A program made the position numbers and the translations under genes. Of a DNA stretch of 30,789 nucleotides, positions 13,550-21,168 are shown one piece after another (position 1 is the first letter of the stretch; the number at the start of each line of letters is the position of its first letter). The notes beneath the pieces were generated by a model. The model was not told where the DNA came from, did no database searches, and saw only the letters and a program-made list of their open reading frames with translations. The stretch is from UBA1258 sp963643225 (GTDB lineage: Bacteria > Bacillota > Clostridia > Lachnospirales > Lachnospiraceae): positions 1 through 30,789 of the forward strand of contig CAVIIX010000023.1 of the NCBI GenBank assembly GCA_963643225.1, written 5' to 3'.

Positions 13550-16198
13550 ATGAAAAATATTTCATCAAAAGAATTAAGAAATATGTGGATTAAGTTCTAC
13601 GAAGAACGTGGTCACGTAAACGTAGGAGCAGTATCCTTAGTATCTGACGGTTCTACCGGTGCTATGTTTAATGTAGCAGGTATGCAGCCCTTAATGCCTT
13701 ATTTACTTGGTAAAAAGCATCCCTTAGGTACAAGACTTTGTAACGTTCAGGGATGTGTACGTACCAATGATATTGACGGAGTAGGCGATAAGAGCCATTT
13801 AACCTTTTTTGAAATGATGGGCAGCTGGTCCTTAGGCGATTATTTTAAGGAAGAAAGATGCAAATGGAGCTATGAACTTTTAACGGAAGGCTTTGGCTTT
13901 GACAGAGATCATATTGCAGCTACTGTTTTTGCAGGTGATGAAAATGCGCCAAGAGACGAAGAGGGTGCTAAATTCAGAATTGCTTCAGGCATTAAGCCTG
14001 AAAACCTTTTCTATTTACCTGCAGAGGATAACTGGTGGGGCCTTGAATATGGTCCCTGCGGTCCGGACTCTGAAATGTTCTTTGTAAAGGATGTGCCTCC
14101 CTGTGGCCCTGACTGTCGTCCCGGATGCCACTGCGGTAAATATACAGAAGTTGGTAACGATGTATTTATGCAGTACGAAAAGCATGAAGACGGTACACTT
14201 ACAACCCTTTTAAAGAAAAACGTTGATACCGGATGGGGGTTAGAAAGAAACCTTGCTTTCTTAAACGGCATCGATGATGTATATAAGACAGATTTATTTG
14301 CTCCTATTATTGCACTTGTGGAAAAGGCAAGCAAAGTTAAATATGACTCAGATGAAAAGCTTACAAAATCCATGCGTGTACTTGCAGATCATACCCGTAC
14401 CGCAGTTATGCTTATCGGCGATTCTGCAAAGCTTCGTCCTTCAAATGCAGGCGCAGGCTATGTATTAAGAAGACTTATAAGAAGAGCGGTAAGGCATGGC
14501 CGTGCGCTTAATTTAAAGACAGAAGATTTCTTAAACATTGCAGCAATGTATATAGATGAAATCTACAATGATTCCTATCCTTTACTGGTTGAAAACAGAG
14601 AATTCGTACTTTCAGAGCTTGAGAAGGAAATTGAAAGATTTGAAGCCACTCTTGAAAACGGTATGAAGGAATTTAAGAAAATTCTTGATACAAAGAAAGA
14701 AAAGAACTTATCTGAAATTGACGGCAAGGAAGCCTTTTATTTATACGATACCTTCGGCTTCCCCTTTGAATTAACTGTTGAAATGGCTAAAGAAGAGGGT
14801 ATTAACGTTTCTGAAGAAGGCTTTAAGACGGCTATGGAGGAACAGAAGACAAAGGCAAGAGAAAATTCCAATTTTGAACAGAAGACTGTTAAAAATGATG
14901 TTTTTGAAGCTCTTTCTTTAGATATTACATCAGAATTTGCAGGCTATGATAAGACATCCTTAAATTCTGTTATTTTAGCGCTTGCTAACGATTTTGAAAT
15001 TACAGATACCTTAAATGCAGGTGAAGAAGGCACCGTTATTACCGATAAAACTCCTTTCTATGCCACCATGGGCGGTCAGAAGGGCGACGTAGGTACCATT
15101 ACTTCAGGCAGTGCAGTATTTGAAGTATACGACACTGTTAAGCTTCCTGAAGGAAGAATCGGTCATATAGGTAAAGTTGTATCAGGCACAATTAAGGTAA
15201 AGGATAAGGCTGATCTTGACGTAAATAAAGAAACAAGAGCTGCTACCTGTAAAAACCATACTGCAACACATTTGCTTCAGGCTGCCTTGCAGGAGGTTTT
15301 AGGCTCTTTTGTTGAACAGCAGGGCTCTTATCAGGATACTGAACGTACCCGTTTTGACTTTAGCTATTCACAGGCTATGACAAAGGAAGAAATTGCACGT
15401 GTTGAAGAAATTGTTAATAAAAAGATTTCTGAAGCCATTCCTGTAACAACTGATGTAATGAGCCTTGAAGAAGCAAAGAAAACAGGTGCAATGGCATTAT
15501 TTAAAGAAAAATACGGCGCTACCGTAAGAGTAGTAACTGTTGGTGATTTTTCCAAAGAATTCTGTGGCGGTACTCATGTATCCAATACAGCAGATATTGC
15601 TAATTTTAAGATTTTATCTGAATCAGGCGTTGCTGCAGGCGTAAGACGTATTGAAGCAATTACCGGTTCAAATGTAATTAAATATTATAAAAACCTTGAG
15701 AATGAATTAAATAAGGCCTGTGCTGTTGTAAAGACACAGCCTGCCAATTTATTTAACAGGCTTTCTTCCATGTTAAATGAAATTAAGGCTCTTAATTCAG
15801 AAATCGAATCCTTAAAGGCTAAGGCTGCAAAGGATGCTTTAGGCGATGTAATGGGAGAGGCAGTTGAAATAAAGGGTGTTAAGCTGATCGCAACAAAGGT
15901 ACTAGGTGTTGATATGAACGGATTAAGAGATTTAGCCGATTCCTTATGTGAAAAGCTTTTATGCGGAGTAGTGGTACTTGCCTCCGAATGTGACGGCAAG
16001 GTTAACCTTGTTGCAAAGGCTTCAGATGATGCACAGGCAAAGGGTGCTCATGCAGGTAATTTAATTAAGGCTATCGCAGTGTTAGTGGGCGGTGGCGGCG
16101 GCGGTCGTCCAAACATGGCACAGGCAGGCGGTAAGAATCCTGCAGGCATTGATGCTGCAATTGAAGAAGCTAAGAAGGTTTTAGATACTCAATTGTAA
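13550..16198 (+). CDS. alaS: Alanyl-tRNA synthetase, divergent catalytic domain
   Basis: The 882-residue protein has the full bacterial AlaS layout: class II catalytic domain (1 to about 250), tRNA-recognition region, editing domain with HTATH near 570 and CGGTH near 671, and C-Ala domain with a glycine-rich GGGGGGRPNMAQAGG near 850. The catalytic part is unusual. Where most bacteria have SLVP...LFTNAGM it reads SLVSDGSTGAMFNVAGM, and GPCGPCSE is GPCGPDSEMFF (168-178). A short cysteine-rich insert, CGPDCRPGCHCG (185-196), follows and could bind zinc. VDTGWGLER replaces VDTGMGLER. GGAG lies 5 nt before the ATG. It forms an operon with glyS. I am confident of the family; whether it is the only AlaS of the genome cannot be told here. 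Confidence 0.93.
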   Translation: MKNISSKELRNMWIKFYEERGHVNVGAVSLVSDGSTGAMFNVAGMQPLMPYLLGKKHPLGTRLCNVQGCVRTNDIDGVGDKSHLTFFEMMGSWSLGDYFKEERCKWSYELLTEGFGFDRDHIAATVFAGDENAPRDEEGAKFRIASGIKPENLFYLPAEDNWWGLEYGPCGPDSEMFFVKDVPPCGPDCRPGCHCGKYTEVGNDVFMQYEKHEDGTLTTLLKKNVDTGWGLERNLAFLNGIDDVYKTDLFAPIIALVEKASKVKYDSDEKLTKSMRVLADHTRTAVMLIGDSAKLRPSNAGAGYVLRRLIRRAVRHGRALNLKTEDFLNIAAMYIDEIYNDSYPLLVENREFVLSELEKEIERFEATLENGMKEFKKILDTKKEKNLSEIDGKEAFYLYDTFGFPFELTVEMAKEEGINVSEEGFKTAMEEQKTKARENSNFEQKTVKNDVFEALSLDITSEFAGYDKTSLNSVILALANDFEITDTLNAGEEGTVITDKTPFYATMGGQKGDVGTITSGSAVFEVYDTVKLPEGRIGHIGKVVSGTIKVKDKADLDVNKETRAATCKNHTATHLLQAALQEVLGSFVEQQGSYQDTERTRFDFSYSQAMTKEEIARVEEIVNKKISEAIPVTTDVMSLEEAKKTGAMALFKEKYGATVRVVTVGDFSKEFCGGTHVSNTADIANFKILSESGVAAGVRRIEAITGSNVIKYYKNLENELNKACAVVKTQPANLFNRLSSMLNEIKALNSEIESLKAKAAKDALGDVMGEAVEIKGVKLIATKVLGVDMNGLRDLADSLCEKLLCGVVVLASECDGKVNLVAKASDDAQAKGAHAGNLIKAIAVLVGGGGGGRPNMAQAGGKNPAGIDAAIEEAKKVLDTQL

Positions 16199-16208
16199 TA
16201 ATTAGCAT

Positions 16209-16242
16209 GAAAAACTTTTTTGTTGACTTAAAAAGGTTTTTC
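16209..16242 (+). terminator. Hairpin between alaS and rpsU, overlapping the rpsU promoter
   Basis: GAAAAACTTTTTT (16209-16221) pairs with AAAAAGGTTTTTC (16230-16242), 13 bp with one G-U pair, and an 8-nt loop. It is 11 nt after the alaS stop. The T-run lies within the stem and not after it, so termination is uncertain. The loop contains the -35 TTGACT of rpsU. Confidence 0.35.
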
Positions 16243-16251
16243 TGTTATAAC
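16223..16251 (+). promoter_or_regulatory. rpsU promoter
   Basis: TTGACT (16223-16228) and TATAAC (16246-16251) are spaced by 17 nt, about 70 nt before the rpsU start. The leader has no obvious extended structure. Confidence 0.65.
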
Positions 16252-16323
16252 TTACATTGTGTAAATACACAAAATAACCTATCAGTCAAGTGAATGAAGG
16301 GGCTGAAGGGAGGGAAACAGGAA

Positions 16324-16500
16324 ATGTCAAACGTCATTGTTAAAGAAGGCGAATCATTAGATAGCGCTTTGCGTCGCTTCAAGAGAAGCTGTGCAAAGGC
16401 AGGTATCCAGCAGGAAATTCGTAAGCGTGAGCATTACGAAAAGCCCAGCGTAAAGCGTAAGAAAAAGTCTGAGGCAGCCAGAAAACGTAAATATAACTAA
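16324..16500 (+). CDS. rpsU: 30S ribosomal protein bS21
   Basis: The 58-residue basic protein begins MSNVIVKEGESLDSALRRFKR and ends in KKKSEAARKRKYN, the standard bS21 pattern and length. bS21 sits on the 30S platform near the anti-Shine-Dalgarno region and helps initiation. The ATG at 16324 is chosen over an in-frame ATG at 16294 because the strong ribosome site GGGAGGG (16308-16314) lies 9 nt upstream and family members start here. It has its own promoter and terminator, so it is a monocistronic unit. Confidence 0.96.
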   Translation: MSNVIVKEGESLDSALRRFKRSCAKAGIQQEIRKREHYEKPSVKRKKKSEAARKRKYN

Positions 16501-16509
16501 TAAGTATGT

Positions 16510-16547
16510 TAAGTCCTTGGCGCCAGTCAGGGACTTATTACGTTTTT
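16510..16547 (+). terminator. Rho-independent terminator of rpsU
   Basis: TAAGTCC (16510-16516) pairs with GGACTTA (16531-16537), extended inward by five more pairs to a GCCA tetraloop, giving about 12 bp. A TTTTT run follows at 16543-16547. Confidence 0.75.
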
Positions 16548-16569
16548 AAAATTATGAGGGATTTTTATT

Positions 16570-17202
16570 ATGAACACTAATGTATTCTGGTCAAGCCCAA
16601 TGTTTGGAACTGACTTTTATCACATTGTGGCATCTTTTGTTATTTATTCCATCTTAGGATGGTTTGTTGAATCTGCTTATATGTCTTTATGCAATAAAAA
16701 GATTACAAACAGAGGCTTTGGAAAAGGACCTTTTTGCCCAATATACGGTTTAGGGGCAACTTTTGGCTATCTGCTTTTAGAGCCATTTAAAGAAAGCTTT
16801 CTGGCAGTATATTTAATTGGTGCTCTTGTAGCCACAATCTTTGAATATTTTACAGGCGTTCTTATGATAAAGAGCTTAGGCGCTCTTTGGTGGGACTATA
16901 ACGATAAGCCCTACAATTACAGGGGCATTATATGCTTAGAGAGTACTATCGCCTGGGGCTTCTATGCAATAGGTGTTGTTGAATATTTAAACGGCTTTAT
17001 TATGGCTCGCGTGGATTTAATGGATAAAAATAAAGTAATTGTTTTTCTTGAATCGGCTCTTGCCATCTGGGTAATCGACTACTTTTTAAGATTCCTTGAT
17101 ATATTTAAGGAGCCTGTCAATAAGGCCAAGAATAAAGTTTTAACTGCTGCAAAGGATATCCGTAAGGATATAAGAGATGATTTTCGTTCATGGTGGCTTT
17201 AA
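16570..17202 (+). CDS. CmpB-family (PF06541, putative ABC transporter type IV) membrane protein
   Basis: The 210-residue protein has about four to five hydrophobic helices (the first near residues 16-36). It carries the family signature NRGFGKGPFCPIYGLG near 47-62 and the WWDYNDKPYNYRGIICLE segment near 112-130, followed by WGF. The family name suggests an ABC transporter part, but no ATPase is adjacent and the function is unproven. The C-terminal tail is charged, cytoplasmic and helical. GAGGG (16556-16560) lies 9 nt before the ATG. The stop overlaps the next gene's start by one base, so the two are coupled. Confidence 0.75.
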   Translation: MNTNVFWSSPMFGTDFYHIVASFVIYSILGWFVESAYMSLCNKKITNRGFGKGPFCPIYGLGATFGYLLLEPFKESFLAVYLIGALVATIFEYFTGVLMIKSLGALWWDYNDKPYNYRGIICLESTIAWGFYAIGVVEYLNGFIMARVDLMDKNKVIVFLESALAIWVIDYFLRFLDIFKEPVNKAKNKVLTAAKDIRKDIRDDFRSWWL

Positions 17203-18062
17203 TGAGCTTTAATTTAATCGTTACAATTTTAGTTTTATTTCTGTTAATAATGGTTGGAGTTATAATATTTGACTCCAACCGTTTTGTTGTGCGCAGATAT
17301 ATTATTGAATCGGACAAAATCGACAGGGATTATACTTTTCTTTTGCTGTCTGATTTACATTGTAAAGAATACGGAAAAAGAAATTCCCGTTTAAAAAAGA
17401 CACTTGATGAAATTTCTGCAGAGGGCTGCTTTGTCACAGGAGATTTTATTACGGCTGTGCCCGGAAAAAAAACGTCTGTCGCAAGAGATTTACTTGTATA
17501 TTTAAATAAAAAATATAAGCTTTTTTATTCTTACGGTAATCATGAATACAGGGCCAGAGAATATACCGACACCTATGGGGATTTATTTAAGGAATTTAAG
17601 GCATTTTTAGATAAAGAAAATATAATTCTTTATGATAATGAAAAAATAGAATATGAAGGTCTTGATATTTATGCTTTGACAATCGACCGTAAATATTATA
17701 AACGCTTTAAAAATGTGTACATGTCACAGGAGTATTTAATCAATACATTAGGAGAAGCCGACAACAAAAAATATTCGATTCTTTTAGCCCACAATCCAGA
17801 ATATTTTAAAAATTATGCAAAGTGGGGTGCTGACCTTACTTTATCAGGGCATGTGCACGGAGGAATTGTACGTCTTCCAGGCTTAGGCGGCGTAGTGTCT
17901 CCAAAGATAAGATTTTTTCCTGAATATGATGGGGGCGAATTTTCTTTTGCCGAAGATAAAACTAAAAAAATGATTGTGTCCCGTGGACTTGGAGTACATT
18001 CGATACCGATACGTATGTTTAACCCTGCTGAAATTATTGTTTTAAATATAAAAAGAAGTTGA
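17202..18062 (+). CDS. Membrane-anchored metallophosphoesterase (YkuE/YaeI type)
   Basis: The 286-residue protein begins with one membrane helix (about 3-23), then a calcineurin-like phosphoesterase domain. All two-metal motifs are visible: DLHC (D-x-H), GDFI, YGNHEY, LAHNPE and SGHVHGG. YkuE-type relatives hydrolyse phosphate esters at the membrane surface; the natural substrate here is unknown. The ATG at 17202 (a one-base TAATG overlap with the upstream stop) is preferred over the in-frame ATG at 17190 because it starts directly before the helix, but neither has a strong ribosome site. The scpA promoter overlaps its stop codon. Confidence 0.87.
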   Translation: MSFNLIVTILVLFLLIMVGVIIFDSNRFVVRRYIIESDKIDRDYTFLLLSDLHCKEYGKRNSRLKKTLDEISAEGCFVTGDFITAVPGKKTSVARDLLVYLNKKYKLFYSYGNHEYRAREYTDTYGDLFKEFKAFLDKENIILYDNEKIEYEGLDIYALTIDRKYYKRFKNVYMSQEYLINTLGEADNKKYSILLAHNPEYFKNYAKWGADLTLSGHVHGGIVRLPGLGGVVSPKIRFFPEYDGGEFSFAEDKTKKMIVSRGLGVHSIPIRMFNPAEIIVLNIKRS

Positions 18063-18087
18063 TTTATTATTATCAATCAGATACAAT
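18059..18087 (+). promoter_or_regulatory. Candidate promoter for scpAB
   Basis: TTGATT (18059-18064) and TACAAT (18082-18087) are 17 nt apart and start in the last bases of the phosphoesterase gene, about 35 nt before scpA. It would let scpAB be transcribed independently. Confidence 0.5.
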
Positions 18088-18122
18088 ATGTAGTGACAAA
18101 AATACTTAGAGGGCACAAGATA

Positions 18123-18863
18123 ATGGCAATACCCGTTAAATTAGAAGCATTTGAAGGACCTCTTGACCTGCTTCTTCATCTGATTGAAAAAAATAAAGTA
18201 GATATTTACGATATTCCAATTGTGGAAATTACGAATCAGTATCTTGAATATATTAAGGCTATGGAAGCTGCTGATATGAATGTCATGAGTGAATTTTTAG
18301 TTATGGCGGCCACATTGGTTGACATTAAATGCAAGATGCTTTTGCCTGCCGAGGTTAATGAAGAAGGTGAAGAGGAAGATCCAAGAGCTGAGCTTGTTCA
18401 AAAGCTTCTTGAATACAAGATGTATAAATATATGTCTTACGAGCTTAAGGATATGCAGATGGATGCGGGCTTTTCCTTATGCAAGCTTGAGACTCTTCCA
18501 AAAGAAGTTAAGGAATACAGAGATCCCATTAATTATGAAGAATTAATCGGAGATATGAATTTAAATAAGCTTCATGAAGTATTTAATTTCATGATGCAGA
18601 GAAAGGTCGATAAGATTGACCCTGTCCGCTCAAGGTACGGTAACATTGAAAAGGACGAGGTAGACATGGAAGCAAAGGCTTTGTATATAGAAGCCTTTAT
18701 TAACGCAAATAAGAGATTTTCTTTTAGGGAGCTTTTAGAAAAGCAGCATTCAAAAGCTGAAATCATTGTTACCTTCCTTATTATACTTGAGCTTATGAAA
18801 ACAGGCCGTATTACAATAGTACAGGAAGACATTTTTGATGATATTTTAATTACTGCTGCATAG
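18123..18863 (+). CDS. scpA: Segregation and condensation protein A
   Basis: The 246-residue kleisin links the SMC heads with ScpB in the chromosome-organising condensin complex. The N-terminal SMC-binding part reads MAIPVKLEAFEGPLDLLLHL and continues with VDIYDIPIVEITNQYLEY, the best-conserved ScpA segment. The C-terminal winged-helix part (KAEIIVTFLIILELMKTGRI) is also present. The ATG at 18123 is chosen over a GTG at 18093: family alignment starts here and AGAGGG (18108-18113) lies 9 nt upstream. scpB follows after 8 nt. Confidence 0.95.
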   Translation: MAIPVKLEAFEGPLDLLLHLIEKNKVDIYDIPIVEITNQYLEYIKAMEAADMNVMSEFLVMAATLVDIKCKMLLPAEVNEEGEEEDPRAELVQKLLEYKMYKYMSYELKDMQMDAGFSLCKLETLPKEVKEYRDPINYEELIGDMNLNKLHEVFNFMMQRKVDKIDPVRSRYGNIEKDEVDMEAKALYIEAFINANKRFSFRELLEKQHSKAEIIVTFLIILELMKTGRITIVQEDIFDDILITAA

Positions 18864-18871
18864 GGGTATTT

Positions 18872-19441
18872 ATGAACGAAAATGCTAAATTGGCAACGCT
18901 TGAGGCAATACTTTTTGCAATGGGTGAATCTGTTGAAGTATCAAAGCTTGCGGATGTAATAGAAGAGAGTGTTGAAAACACTAAAGCGCTTTTGGAAAAA
19001 TTAAAGGAAAAATATTTGGGCGAAGAATTCGGTATTGAATTATTGGAACTTGAAGATTCTTATCAGCTTGCCACAAAGCCAGGCATGTATGATGCCTTAA
19101 TTAAAATCTGTAAGGCTCCTAGAAAAATGAACCTCTCTGAATCCGTTATTGAAACCCTCTCAATCATTGCCTATAAACAGCCTATCACAAGAGTTGAAAT
19201 AGAAAGCATCAGAGGCGTAAGCTGCGATTATGCCGTTAACAAACTTTTAGAATATAATCTTATCTGTGAGCTTGGAAGAAAGGATGTGCCGGGACGTCCC
19301 TTATTATTTGGCACTACCGAAGAATTCCTTCGTTCCTTTGGCGTAAAGTCCTTAAAGGACCTTCCTGAAATGGATACCCTTCAGATAGAAGAATTCAAGG
19401 CAGAAGCCGAGCATGAAATCCAGCTTAGTTTAAAAATATAA
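18872..19441 (+). CDS. scpB: Segregation and condensation protein B
   Basis: The 189-residue protein has the two winged-helix domains of ScpB, which bind ScpA as a dimer. Diagnostic segments are LEAILFAMGESVEVSKLADV, LSESVIETLSIIAYKQPITR, VEIESIRGVSCDYAVNKLLE and GRKDVPGRPLLFGTTEEFL. Length is normal. It starts 8 nt after scpA with a GGGG weak ribosome site and ends 6 nt before a strong terminator. Confidence 0.96.
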   Translation: MNENAKLATLEAILFAMGESVEVSKLADVIEESVENTKALLEKLKEKYLGEEFGIELLELEDSYQLATKPGMYDALIKICKAPRKMNLSESVIETLSIIAYKQPITRVEIESIRGVSCDYAVNKLLEYNLICELGRKDVPGRPLLFGTTEEFLRSFGVKSLKDLPEMDTLQIEEFKAEAEHEIQLSLKI

Positions 19442-19447
19442 AACTGT

Positions 19448-19476
19448 AAAAAGAGCCGAAAATCAGGCTCTTTTTT
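19448..19476 (+). terminator. Rho-independent terminator of scpAB
   Basis: AAAAAGAGCC (19448-19457) pairs with GGCTCTTTTT (19466-19475) around an 8-nt loop, with the T-run in the 3' arm and one extra T. It begins 6 nt past the scpB stop. Confidence 0.88.
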
Positions 19477-19478
19477 GA

Positions 19479-19610
19479 TATAGGAAATTGCGATGCAATT
19501 CCCCATATTAAAAAGACACTACGTGCTAATGATGCGCACTCGCGCGAAAGGTATATGTCGTCAAGACGACCGCGCCAGACGCTTTAGTTTCGCAAGCGAA
19601 ACTCTTTTTT
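19479..19610. repeat. Intergenic hairpin cluster related to the window-end repeat
   Basis: This gene-free stretch stacks small dyads: AATTGC-GAT-GCAATT (19486-19500), GTCGTC-AA-GACGAC (19557-19570) and AGTTTCGC-AA-GCGAAACT (19586-19603), the last followed by CTTTTTT so it can act as a second terminator. It shares an 18-mer (16/18) with 70-87 and the word CACTACGTGC (19517-19526) with both window ends. GC content is higher than in nearby intergenic DNA. I read it as a degenerate member of the same repeat family. Confidence 0.55.
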
Positions 19611-19639
19611 AATTTATGCTTTATTTCCTCAAAAAAACT

Positions 19640-19668
19640 TTGCGCTTTTTTAGGCTCTATGCTATACT
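19640..19668 (+). promoter_or_regulatory. Promoter of the carboxyltransferase/sodium-pump operon
   Basis: TTGCGC (19640-19645) and TATACT (19663-19668) are 17 nt apart, about 60 nt before the first start codon at 19726. All five genes downstream read the same way without an internal terminator up to 25034. Confidence 0.65.
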
Positions 19669-19725
19669 ACAACTTGAATGTGCTTAAATGAGATACATTA
19701 TTAATATAAATGGAGGTAAAACCAT

Positions 19726-21153
19726 ATGAGTACTACTTCAAACGCAGGTCAGAGAATTCTTTCTCTCCTCGATGAAAACAGTTTCGTTGAAATCGGTGCC
19801 TTAGTTACAGCAAGAAATACCGATTTTGATTTGAAACAGGTCGATGCTCCTTCAGACGGTGTTATTACCGGTTACGGATTAATCGATTCAAATCTCGTAT
19901 ACGTTTACAGCCAGGATGCTTCCGTATTAAACGGTACAGTTGGCGAAATGCATGCGAAGAAAATTGCCAATCTTTATGACATGGCATTAAAGATGGGCGC
20001 GCCTATTATAGGTTTATTTGATTCTGCAGGTTTACGTTTGCAGGAAGCCACAGATGCACTTGATGCAATGGCTTCAATCTATGCAAAGCAGGCAGCTGCT
20101 TCAGGCGTTATTCCACAGATTTCAGCTGTTTTTGGTAACTGCGGCGGCGGTCTTGCAGTTGCTAATGCAATGGCAGATTTCACCTACATGGAAGAAAAGA
20201 ATGCTAAATTATTCGTTTCCGCTCCAAATGCTCTTGATGGCAACTACACTGCAAAGTGCGATACAGCAGCTGCTAAATATGTTGCTGAAGCAGGCGAATG
20301 TGACGGTATCGGCGAAGAAGGCTATATCTTAGCTCAGATTCGTGAGCTTGTTATGATGCTTCCTAAGAACAATGAAACAGAAGCAGAAATCGTTGAAACA
20401 GAAGACGATTTAAACAGAGCATGCGCAGGTCTTGAGGGCTGTGCAGGCGATACAGCAATTCTTGTTTCACAGATTGCTGATGACAACAACTTTGTAGAGG
20501 TTAAGGCTTCTTACGCTCAGGCTGTTGTTACAGGCTTTATCCGTCTTAACGGCGCCACTGTCGGTGTTGTTGCAAACAGAACCGAAATGTATGGTGAGGA
20601 CGGAAAGGTTGAAAAGAAATTCGAAGGTGTGCTTTGCCCTGCATGCTGCAACAAGGCTGCTGAATTTGTTAACTTCTGTGATGCTTTCTCGATTCCTGTT
20701 CTTACATTTACTAATGTTACAGGCTTCAAGGCTACGGTAGAGGCTGAAAAGAACATGGCTAAGGCAGCTGCCAGGTTAACCTATGCATTTGCCAATGCTA
20801 CAGTACCGAAGGTTAATGTTATCATAGGTAAGGCATACGGCAGTGCTTACACTGTTATGAATTCAAAGGCTATCGGCTGTGATTTAACAATTGCTTGGCC
20901 TAATGCAGAAATTGGTACAATGGATGCAAAACTTGCTGCAAAGATTATGTATGACGGCGCTGATGCTGAAACAGTTGATGCTAAGGCTAAGGAATATGCC
21001 GCATTACAGAACAATGTTGTTTCTGCAGCAAAGAGAGGATATGTGGACCAGATCGTAGAGCCTGTTGACACACGTAAGTATGTTATCGGTGCTTTCGAGA
21101 TGCTTTATACTAAGATGGTAGATTGTCCTGCAAAGAAGCACGGCACAATCTAG
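19726..21153 (+). CDS. CoA-ester carboxyltransferase subunit (MmdA / transcarboxylase 12S type)
   Basis: The 475-residue cytoplasmic protein has two crotonase-like carboxyltransferase halves. The N-terminal half holds DGVITGYG, FDSAGLRLQE and the oxyanion-type GNCGGGLA; the C-terminal half has GFIRLNGATVGVVANR, FTNVTGFKATVEAEKNMA and GKAYGSAYTVM. The family moves CO2 between a CoA ester (methylmalonyl-, propionyl-, malonyl- or glutaconyl-CoA) and biotin. It is slightly shorter than typical MmdA (about 510). The substrate is not decided by sequence; methylmalonyl-CoA is my preferred guess because of the sodium-pump subunits that follow. GGAGG (19712-19716) lies 9 nt before the ATG. No ATP-dependent biotin carboxylase is present in the cluster. 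Confidence 0.85.
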   Translation: MSTTSNAGQRILSLLDENSFVEIGALVTARNTDFDLKQVDAPSDGVITGYGLIDSNLVYVYSQDASVLNGTVGEMHAKKIANLYDMALKMGAPIIGLFDSAGLRLQEATDALDAMASIYAKQAAASGVIPQISAVFGNCGGGLAVANAMADFTYMEEKNAKLFVSAPNALDGNYTAKCDTAAAKYVAEAGECDGIGEEGYILAQIRELVMMLPKNNETEAEIVETEDDLNRACAGLEGCAGDTAILVSQIADDNNFVEVKASYAQAVVTGFIRLNGATVGVVANRTEMYGEDGKVEKKFEGVLCPACCNKAAEFVNFCDAFSIPVLTFTNVTGFKATVEAEKNMAKAAARLTYAFANATVPKVNVIIGKAYGSAYTVMNSKAIGCDLTIAWPNAEIGTMDAKLAAKIMYDGADAETVDAKAKEYAALQNNVVSAAKRGYVDQIVEPVDTRKYVIGAFEMLYTKMVDCPAKKHGTI

Positions 21154-21168
21154 AAAGGGAAGACGCAT

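Noticed and set aside
16294..16323. Ten-residue N-terminal extension of bS21
   Set aside because: The purine-rich segment is the ribosome-binding site itself and bS21 proteins begin at the MSNVIV position.
16570..17202. Functional ABC transporter permease
   Set aside because: Only the family name suggests it; no ATP-binding subunit is adjacent, so I kept the neutral CmpB-family call.
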